Shown here: piece after piece, positions 41,070 to 47,420 of the stretch
Layout: each line of letters starts with the position of its first letter
Position numbering within the stretch: the first letter of the stretch is position 1
NCBI GenBank assembly: GCA_031277685.1
Contig: JAITLV010000092.1
Coordinates: forward strand, 1 to 47,420
DNA length: 47,420 bases
DNA from: Sphingobacterium sp.
GTDB lineage: Bacteria; Bacteroidota; Bacteroidia; Sphingobacteriales; Sphingobacteriaceae
Reading direction: 5' to 3'
Position numbers and translations under genes: made by a program
Notes under the pieces: model-generated
Told to the model about the DNA's origin: nothing
Seen by the model: only the letters and a program-made list of their open reading frames with translations
The model's database searches: none

Positions 41070-44000
41070 ATGGATCGCATTTATCCTTATGATGGTAAGC
41101 TATATCAATTCGTTCGCACAGGGATCGAATGGTTTGCACATTCAATTGCTGAGCAAAGCTGATCAGAAACCTATTGCTGGTGCATCTGTAAATTCCCTAA
41201 CGGAGTCTACCATTGTGACAAAGACGGATAGAGATGGAAAAAGCCATATCAATAAGATTACTTACCCGATATCGCTACGCTTTAGCCACCTCAGTTATGC
41301 GCCTAAAACTGTGCAGTTTGACAGATCGGGTGACTACAAGATAGAATTGGAGTCAAACGTACAGGAACTGGAAGAGGCAGTTGTACAAACGGGTTATCAA
41401 GCAATTCCAAAAGAACGCGCTACTGGATCTTTTTCATTCCTGACAAATAAGGAACTCAACCGTAGACCTTCGGAAGGATTGGTTGATCGGCTGGAAGGCA
41501 CCGTAAGTGGCTTAACCATCGATTCGCGATTATCTGGCCGAAATGCACTGATGCTGCGCGGATATGCAACGATCAAGTCAGACAATACACCTTTAATCAT
41601 TTTGGATGGTGCTCCATTTGAAGGCGACATCACGGCACTTGATCCGAATGCACTGGAATCCATTACTTTTTTGAAAGATGCAGCAGCGTCTTCTATATGG
41701 GGTGCCCGTGCGGGTAATGGCGTATTGGTGATAACGTCCAAATCGGCAAAGCTGAACGAGGGCACCAAGGTGAACCTCAGCCTGAACAATACATGGGAAG
41801 CTGCTCCTGAGCGCTATTATTCTAAATTTTTGCTCAATAGCAGCGATTTTATTGGCTTTGAACAGTATCTCTATGATAATGGCTACTATAACGCACAAAA
41901 AGCAAATGCGGGTTACCGGAAGTTTACGCCAGTAGTTGAATTGCTGCTCAAGCGGGATAAAGGGCTCCTGAGCGCAGAGGAAGTGTCAAATCAGATCGCA
42001 GGGCTGGCAAAGCAGGATGTCCGAAAGGATCTTGATCGTTATTACTTCGGCACAGGGTATAAACAGCAGTACAATGTTCAGATCAGCAATGGGAATGCAA
42101 AGGCGGCAAATTTGCTTTCTCTGACTTGGAATAAAGCAAATACTTCGGCTGACCGGCAGAAAGACAGCAGAATACTGCTGCAGTTCAATTCGACATTTAA
42201 ACCTGCGGAATGGCTGGATTTCAATCCGACCTTATCCTGGAATCTGGGCAACCAAAACAATAGATTGCTGAATTATGCGGATTACATTTATCCTTATGCC
42301 CGCCTTGCAGATGAAAACGGAAATTATCTGCCTGTTATACACGATTACAACGGGATATTTTTGGATGCACAAAAGCAAACAGGGCGCTTGGACTGGGGCT
42401 ATAGCCCATTGGACGAAATGGACAAAAGACTGTTTGCCAATGAGCACAATGAGTTTATAGCCGGTTTTAATTCCAATATACGGTTAGGGTACGGGCTCAC
42501 GGCACAGCTCTTGTATAACTATCAGAATATAAACAATCTGCAGACCTTCAATTATGACCGCGATAGCTATTATGCGCGTAATTTGGTCAATAGCTTTGCC
42601 TATGAAAATAATGGTCAACTGTTATTTCCAATTCGGGAAGGCGCTATACTGGATAAGTCCAGAAGCAAAACACAAGCGCATCTGGGAAGGGCGCAACTGA
42701 ACTATTCGGCGACCATCGGACTGTCAAACATCAATCTCCTACTGGGAGCGGAAGTCAAACAGACAACTCTGGTAGGGGATAAGTCTACGGTGTATGGATT
42801 TGATCCCGAAACATTGACGTATCAGGATATGGATTTCAGTACACGTTTTACACGCTTTCCGATAAGTTCAAAATCCAATATTCCCTCAGGAATCGGCTTT
42901 ACGGATCGTATCGATCGTTTTGTATCGTATTACTTCAACGGTAGCTATCTATACAGGCAACGGTATCTGCTTTCCTTTAGTGCACGCAAGGATGCATCCA
43001 ATCTCTTTGGTGTTAATACCAACCAACGTGCTGTTCCGCTCTGGTCTTCGGGCCTGGCGTGGACGGCCTCGGAGGAGCAATTTTGGCCAAAGGATTTTAT
43101 CGTCGACTACCTTAAACTACGGACAACTTTTGGTTACAGCGGGAATGTAAATAAATCGCTTACACGGTACAGTACGGCTAGTTACAGTACATCCTTACTG
43201 ACAGGTTTGCCTACTGCACAGATCCAAACCCCACCCAATGAGGATCTGCGCTGGGAAAAAGTAAGTACAGTCAATATAGGTTTGGATCTGGCCACTAAAA
43301 ACCGGGCTGTCAGTGTTTCCTTCGATTATTATCAGAAGAAAGGCCGTGATCTGATCGGGGAGTCTGCCCTTGACCCGACAACTGGCTTCTTTGTCGGTCA
43401 GCGTTTTTCCTTCACAGGCAATACGGCCTCACTCAATACCGAAGGGATCGATCTGCGAATAGATGGCCGAAAGAACTTTGCTGCAGTCGAGTGGATGCCA
43501 AGCCTGCTGTTCAATTGGAACCGAAATAAGGTCATCAAATACAGTGGTACGGCACCGAGTAGCTTATTGAGCTCATCATTTGCTGTTCCGGTGGAGGGCA
43601 AGCCCATGAGTCCATTATATTCAGTCCCCTGGGCGGGTTTAAATCCGGTAGATGGAAGCCCGCGTTTTTGGTATAAAGGCGAGATCAGCAAAGATTATAC
43701 AGCCATCCGGTCCAAGATGACATTTGACGACCTGCAATATCACGGCTCAGCACTTCCTTTGTATACGGGGTCGTTTACAAATCGCTTGAGATACAAGTCT
43801 TTTGATCTTTCGTTTTCAATGCTTTATGCGTTTGGTGCATACCTCCGTAGACCAACGATTAATTATTCAACATTGGCGACAAATTGGTTTGGCCACGAGG
43901 ATTATACCAAACGTTGGATCAAACCTGGCGACGAGCTGGAGACAGATGTTCCAGCTATTCCAAAGGTGGCTGATCTGGACAAATGGAGCATTTTAAATAG

Positions 44001-44247
44001 TTACTCAAGTGTGCTTGTCGAAAAAGCCGATTATATCTTTTTGAAAGATGTACGATTGGGTATTGACCTCCGTACATTGAATAACACATGGCTTAACCGG
44101 TCATTTAAAAATGCTTCTTTCTTTGTGCTGGTCAATAATGTCGGGCAGCTTTGGGTAGCCAATAGCGCCAACATTGATCCCATGACAAATGAGAGTTATT
44201 TGGGAAGACCCCGATTGTGGTCTATAGGTATTAACGTAGGATTGTAA
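41062..44247 (+). CDS. SusC/RagA-type TonB-dependent outer-membrane receptor
   Basis: The 1061-residue protein has a signal peptide (to about residue 19, ending FAQGS). A carboxypeptidase-regulatory-like domain of about 80 residues follows, then a TonB box-plug region with the SusC signature (LRGYATIKSDNTPLIILDG, then ALESITFLKDAAASSIWG), and a beta-barrel to the C-terminus that ends in a typical aromatic-rich strand. AAGGAGG lies 5 bases upstream of the ATG at 41062, an unusually good Shine-Dalgarno sequence for this phylum. It works with SusD (44254) to import a bulky ligand such as a glycan, peptide or siderophore. No glycoside hydrolase is nearby, so the ligand is not necessarily a sugar. 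Confidence 0.95.
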   Translation: MNRWIAFILMMVSYINSFAQGSNGLHIQLLSKADQKPIAGASVNSLTESTIVTKTDRDGKSHINKITYPISLRFSHLSYAPKTVQFDRSGDYKIELESNVQELEEAVVQTGYQAIPKERATGSFSFLTNKELNRRPSEGLVDRLEGTVSGLTIDSRLSGRNALMLRGYATIKSDNTPLIILDGAPFEGDITALDPNALESITFLKDAAASSIWGARAGNGVLVITSKSAKLNEGTKVNLSLNNTWEAAPERYYSKFLLNSSDFIGFEQYLYDNGYYNAQKANAGYRKFTPVVELLLKRDKGLLSAEEVSNQIAGLAKQDVRKDLDRYYFGTGYKQQYNVQISNGNAKAANLLSLTWNKANTSADRQKDSRILLQFNSTFKPAEWLDFNPTLSWNLGNQNNRLLNYADYIYPYARLADENGNYLPVIHDYNGIFLDAQKQTGRLDWGYSPLDEMDKRLFANEHNEFIAGFNSNIRLGYGLTAQLLYNYQNINNLQTFNYDRDSYYARNLVNSFAYENNGQLLFPIREGAILDKSRSKTQAHLGRAQLNYSATIGLSNINLLLGAEVKQTTLVGDKSTVYGFDPETLTYQDMDFSTRFTRFPISSKSNIPSGIGFTDRIDRFVSYYFNGSYLYRQRYLLSFSARKDASNLFGVNTNQRAVPLWSSGLAWTASEEQFWPKDFIVDYLKLRTTFGYSGNVNKSLTRYSTASYSTSLLTGLPTAQIQTPPNEDLRWEKVSTVNIGLDLATKNRAVSVSFDYYQKKGRDLIGESALDPTTGFFVGQRFSFTGNTASLNTEGIDLRIDGRKNFAAVEWMPSLLFNWNRNKVIKYSGTAPSSLLSSSFAVPVEGKPMSPLYSVPWAGLNPVDGSPRFWYKGEISKDYTAIRSKMTFDDLQYHGSALPLYTGSFTNRLRYKSFDLSFSMLYAFGAYLRRPTINYSTLATNWFGHEDYTKRWIKPGDELETDVPAIPKVADLDKWSILNSYSSVLVEKADYIFLKDVRLGIDLRTLNNTWLNRSFKNASFFVLVNNVGQLWVANSANIDPMTNESYLGRPRLWSIGINVGL

Positions 44248-44253
44248 CATACA

Positions 44254-45594
44254 ATGAAAAGAATTATAGTACTATTGTTGGTCATCACGCTGGGCGGATG
44301 CACCAAAGATTTTCTATCGGTCAAATCGGACAAAAAGCTGGTAATACCCAGTACATTGAAGGATTTTAGGGCTCTGATGGACCGAACAGAAACAATGAAC
44401 GAAGCACTGCCTCATCTCGCTCACCTTTCTGCCGACGATTATTACTTGAGCAAAGAGGTTTATGACGGTCTTACAAGTTTGATCGAGCGTAATACTTATA
44501 TCTGGAATAAAGATATCTATGAGGGCTCGCTAGACATTGTGTGGAGCAACTCCTACCAACAGATCTTCTACGCCAATAACGTGCTGGATGGTCTGGAAAT
44601 ATTGGCTAGCAAGCAGGATGAAGCGTATTATCTAAAAGGAACAGCCTTATTCTTTAGAGCTTTTGGTTATTTTAATCTTTCGCAGATTTACTGTGACACG
44701 TATACGGTAGGTGCAGAAAATACGGGGCCAGGGCTACCTTTGCGCCTGAAAAGTGACATCAATGAAAAGGTGGGGCGAAGCACGGTCGGACAGACCTATG
44801 CACAGATGGAAAAAGACCTAAAGGATGCTATTGAGCTGCTGCCAACAACGGTATCAGTCAAAACCAGGCCGAGCAAATATGCCGCACAAGCTCTTTTGGC
44901 AAGGCTGTATCTCATCATGGGGCGTTATGGAGAATGTTTAGCGTTATGCCAGTCTGTATCGCCAGCTTTTAAATTGATCGACTACACGAAAGTAAATACT
45001 TCCGTCGCTTATCCGATGGTACAATTCAATGAGGAAGTGATTTTTCACAGCATTATGTCTTATGCTTCCCATAAAGATTCAAAAGCCTTGGTCGACACCA
45101 ACCTTATGCGGGCATATGCAGACGATGATTTAAGATTGAAGACTTTTTTTGCTCCTAGGGGAGAGAATGCAGCTTTTATCGGTAATTATTCTGGTTCCCT
45201 ATCCTTGTTTAATGGACTGGCTATTGATGAGGTCTATCTTATGGCGATGGAGTGTTTAACACGAACAAATAAACTTGATGAAGCGAAATCTCTTTATCAG
45301 ACATTTATGGCGTCAAGGCTTCGTGATCATCGAATTGTGGTATTGAAAGAAAGTATCACACAAGCTGAGCTGTTAAATATTGTCTTACTTGAAAGGAGGA
45401 AAAGCTTGCTCTATCGTGGAATTCGATTTTCAGATATAAGGAGACTGAACCGAAACGAAAAGGCCGAAATAACAATGATGAGGGTGCTTGGTGATAGAAA
45501 GATACAGATTAAGCCCAACTCACCGAATTATATCCTTCCCATTCCAGATAATGTGATTGACCTGTCGGGGATCGAGCAAAATCTACGCGAGTAA
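44254..45594 (+). CDS. SusD/RagB-type outer-membrane lipoprotein
   Basis: The 446-residue protein starts with a lipoprotein signal peptide and lipobox LGGC (Cys at residue 16), so it is anchored to the outer membrane. It has the TPR-like helical pattern of SusD (ALFFRAFGYFNLSQIYCDTY, ALLARLYLIMGRY) and the C-terminal LLERRKSLLYRGIRFSDIRRL unit of the family. It follows SusC by 6 bases and forms the lid on the receptor. It is somewhat short compared with many SusD proteins (about 500 residues), which is usual for this subgroup. A strong terminator follows. Confidence 0.92.
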   Translation: MKRIIVLLLVITLGGCTKDFLSVKSDKKLVIPSTLKDFRALMDRTETMNEALPHLAHLSADDYYLSKEVYDGLTSLIERNTYIWNKDIYEGSLDIVWSNSYQQIFYANNVLDGLEILASKQDEAYYLKGTALFFRAFGYFNLSQIYCDTYTVGAENTGPGLPLRLKSDINEKVGRSTVGQTYAQMEKDLKDAIELLPTTVSVKTRPSKYAAQALLARLYLIMGRYGECLALCQSVSPAFKLIDYTKVNTSVAYPMVQFNEEVIFHSIMSYASHKDSKALVDTNLMRAYADDDLRLKTFFAPRGENAAFIGNYSGSLSLFNGLAIDEVYLMAMECLTRTNKLDEAKSLYQTFMASRLRDHRIVVLKESITQAELLNIVLLERRKSLLYRGIRFSDIRRLNRNEKAEITMMRVLGDRKIQIKPNSPNYILPIPDNVIDLSGIEQNLRE

Positions 45595-45627
45595 CTTGAT
45601 CGATAGTGAGATCTTTTCTTTAAATCA

Positions 45628-45670
45628 AAAGGGTGGCTGTCTCGAGTTGAAACTGCCACCCTTTCTTTTT
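45628..45670 (+). terminator. rho-independent terminator after SusD
   Basis: AAAGGGTGGC pairs perfectly with GCCACCCTTT around a 17-base loop, followed by a CTTTTT run. It also faces the end of the convergent DUF6520-type gene (45685), so it may act in both directions. Confidence 0.88.
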
Positions 45671-45684
45671 AACGAGAGGTGAAT

Positions 45685-46005
45685 TTACATTGTTTTTGTG
45701 CGATAGTCGACGTAATTGGATTCATGCCCCGAAATGACTACTCTTTCGTTGGAAGGAGTCAGTTCGGTATCTTCTTCATTGTAAAGACGGGCACAATCTG
45801 GTTGCGTAAGTTTTGGACAGTTTGGATCAGGCTGTTCAATTTCCTGTCCGGGCTGGCCACTTGTAACTTCAAACCAAAATTGGTCCTCAGCTTGTTGAGT
45901 TTTTACAGTGTTTGCAGACATTAACGATACAGTGGTTAATCCTGCTGCAATGCCTAATCCAAGAATAGGCAATACATTTGTTTTGATGATTTTAAAGATG
46001 TTCAT
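45685..46005 (-). CDS. DUF6520-type small exported protein
   Basis: The 106-residue protein has an N-terminal signal segment (about residues 10-32, ending MSAN). A short acidic mature part follows, with two Cys residues in a CPKLTQPDC arrangement and a polar end. Small exported proteins of this layout, grouped as DUF6520, recur in Sphingobacterium near MauE-like and SusCD genes. Two Cys residues fit the idea of a thiol substrate for the TlpA/MauE pair. The function is unknown. The start ATG at 46005 is well placed. Confidence 0.65.
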   Translation of the reverse strand: MNIFKIIKTNVLPILGLGIAAGLTTVSLMSANTVKTQQAEDQFWFEVTSGQPGQEIEQPDPNCPKLTQPDCARLYNEEDTELTPSNERVVISGHESNYVDYRTKTM

Positions 46006-46114
46006 AATCTTCGATTTAAAATGTGAAAATTTAGTTTTATTCGGTATTTATGTCTTTTGGTAGACGTACCCTTCCCGTTGACAACCTAGCATCAGCGTTC
46101 CGATGTGTAAGCTG

Positions 46115-46783
46115 TCATTTTTTCTTATTTTGCCCATGGAAAAGGCTGTCTATATACTTTGCAAACGATCTATAGCTCAATCGTGGAATAGTACTGGCTA
46201 TTTCTGCACGATATGGTATGTAGTTATCATGTACAACAGGTCTTAGTCGAATCCAACGTTCTATGATAGAGGACCAAACGCAGATCAATGTCAGGTAAAT
46301 ATTTAATATAAAATGTGATTTCCAGCTAATCTGAACAATCAGTCCACAGCTACAGGGCAGCTCGTCGCTCCATACATAAAGCAAAGCCAGTCCCACATAG
46401 CCAGTGAAAATGAACATCATAAGCGATGATAGCACCAAGCCAATTAATCGCGTCGATTTAATCCCGATCAATACCGCCGCTATGATCTCACTTGTCGGTA
46501 TCAAATAAGCCGATACGATGGCTAGAGGCCTTGGCAGTGGCTGGCGCAGCATTGCATCCATATTGCCAGTGAAATCAGAAAATTTATTGTATGCAACAAA
46601 GATCCAAAGACCCATCATAAACGAGCCATAAAACGTCACCGCAATATCTCGCCAATACGTCAAGCAAAAATGGACCACGATGTGCGGAAGTCTTAAAATA
46701 CATTGAATCATCCATTTTAAAAAGATCGTGATCCTTCGTACGGAATAGTTATTGGGAGCTGTATGTCTTGATGTATTTTGCAT
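46115..46783 (-). CDS. MauE/DoxX-like redox-associated membrane protein
   Basis: The 222-residue protein has about four TM helices (near residues 48-65, 83-103, 107-130 and 147-167) in the MauE/DoxX arrangement. It has a CSC motif in DELPCSCGLI between helices three and four, the position of the redox cysteines in MauE-type proteins. Such proteins pass electrons to periplasmic thioredoxin-like partners, and a TlpA-like gene lies in the facing operon. I chose the ATG at 46783; an upstream ATG at 46807 would add eight residues. It is co-oriented with the DUF6520-type gene 110 bases downstream. Confidence 0.75.
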   Translation of the reverse strand: MQNTSRHTAPNNYSVRRITIFLKWMIQCILRLPHIVVHFCLTYWRDIAVTFYGSFMMGLWIFVAYNKFSDFTGNMDAMLRQPLPRPLAIVSAYLIPTSEIIAAVLIGIKSTRLIGLVLSSLMMFIFTGYVGLALLYVWSDELPCSCGLIVQISWKSHFILNIYLTLICVWSSIIERWIRLRPVVHDNYIPYRAEIASTIPRLSYRSFAKYIDSLFHGQNKKK

Positions 46784-46865
46784 TTCCTTACTTACATTGT
46801 AAATCAAAGTTCGGGTGTAAAAAGCACGTCGACTTGGCCGAATCTGGAGTCGAGTATGTACTGGT

Positions 46866-47420
46866 TTAAATATAGTCTTGGCTATTAAGCCTAAAAAACA
46901 CTGTAGCCGTCATGCCCGTCTTCCTTTTAAAAAAGCGGGCAAAGCTGCTTGGTGACGAGTAGCCCAATTCATAGGCTATGGTATCGGTGTGCATACCATC
47001 CAGGATATACTTCTTGGCGAGATCCAGCATAAATGCTATCTTCAGCTCTTGGGGGCTTAGCCCATAATAACTATGGATAAGTTGATGCAGATAGTCCATA
47101 CTTATCCCGAGCTGCCAAGCAATATCATCCAGTTTAAAATCCTGCCCATTTTCGGCCACAGTCTGCTTAATGATAGCATGGGCCTCTTTGGCTTTTAACT
47201 GGGATTCCGAAATCTTTTCATATTCTTCAAAGATCTTTTCCTTCGATAGATTGATCAGCTTCTTGATCCCCCAGAGGATATTGACCTCCGTGTCGAGGTC
47301 ACCTTTTTTGATTTTGGCCATAATGGCCTTCATCAGAAAAATAGTTATGGTTCCTATACGAAAATCGATACTGCAGCATGTATTTGGATCTTTCTGCCGG
47401 TAAGCAGCTATCAATGGCTG
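46866..47420 (-). CDS. AraC family regulator, 5' end beyond the window
   Basis: The visible 180 residues end in an AraC DNA-binding domain: DDIAWQLGISMDYLHQLIHSYYGLSPQELK, then DTIAYELGYSSPSSFARFFKRKTGMTATVF. The N-terminal side (TCCSIDFRIGTITIFLMKAIMAK and onward) reads straight to the window edge with no ATG start. The only in-frame start near the edge is a TTG at 47414, so the gene is most likely cut by the edge and has a larger sensor domain. It is on the same strand as the MauE-like gene and may control that locus. Confidence 0.8.
   Translation of the reverse strand, partial: QPLIAAYRQKDPNTCCSIDFRIGTITIFLMKAIMAKIKKGDLDTEVNILWGIKKLINLSKEKIFEEYEKISESQLKAKEAHAIIKQTVAENGQDFKLDDIAWQLGISMDYLHQLIHSYYGLSPQELKIAFMLDLAKKYILDGMHTDTIAYELGYSSPSSFARFFKRKTGMTATVFFRLNSQDYI

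Noticed and set aside
41397..41898. Long minus-strand ORFs inside the SusC gene
   Set aside because: They are antisense shadows of a confident SusC coding frame.

Overview
The window is AT-rich bacterial DNA from a member of the Bacteroidota, most likely the Sphingobacteriaceae (Sphingobacterium or a close relative). The signs are a SusC/SusD outer-membrane pair with a TlpA-like thioredoxin, many AraC-type regulators, a truncated-HTH Crp-type regulator, a DUF6520-type peptide, -7 boxes of the TAnnTTTG type and few Shine-Dalgarno sites. No tRNA, rRNA, integrase, intact transposase or CRISPR array was recognised.

Region 1 (1-15.7 kb) is ordinary chromosome with patches of decay. It carries a DUF421 membrane protein, a secreted pair next to a 7TM-AraC regulator, a Crp-like regulator, a lipocalin-like protein and a secreted protein with seven Y/C-W-K-N-G repeats. 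Then comes a detoxification-style cluster: AraC regulator, divergent DHA1 exporter, metallo-beta-lactamase-fold enzyme, cysteine-type alpha/beta hydrolase, HxlR regulator and a divergent SnoaL-like protein. Between these genes lie remnants of a MORN/YwqK-type protein, an SF1 helicase and a small exported protein.

Region 2 (15.8-38.7 kb) is a dense anti-phage defence island. In order it holds: (a) a stand-alone defence-type reverse transcriptase, with a three-hairpin element and a 53-aa ORF upstream; (b) a four-gene ABC-three-component (ABC-3C) type operon of MBL hydrolase, trypsin-like protease with C-terminal domain, middle component and Rad50-like ABC ATPase with a zinc hook; (c) a five-TM membrane protein and a DUF3892-like protein ending in a 23-bp-stem hairpin; (d) a PD-(D/E)XK nuclease fused to a Toprim/RloB-like domain; (e) a compact operon of a 2154-aa nuclease-STAND ATPase, a 234-aa unknown protein that overlaps it, an OLD-family ATPase-Toprim nuclease and a UvrD-like helicase (a Gabija-like pair); and (f) an XRE-type regulator on the other strand. 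Three decayed copies of one unrecognised small gene (7.2, 18.3 and 23.7 kb) lie in or near the island.

Region 3 (38.8-47.4 kb) begins with a long rod-like structured RNA candidate (6S-like). A nutrient-uptake locus follows: hypothetical protein, TlpA-like thioredoxin, SusC/RagA receptor, SusD/RagB lipoprotein and a strong terminator. On the opposite strand lie a DUF6520-type exported peptide, a MauE/DoxX-like redox membrane protein and the C-terminal half of an AraC regulator that runs off the window. The most original candidate in the window is operon (e), possibly including (d). It joins a nuclease-armed STAND sensor to a complete OLD plus UvrD effector pair.
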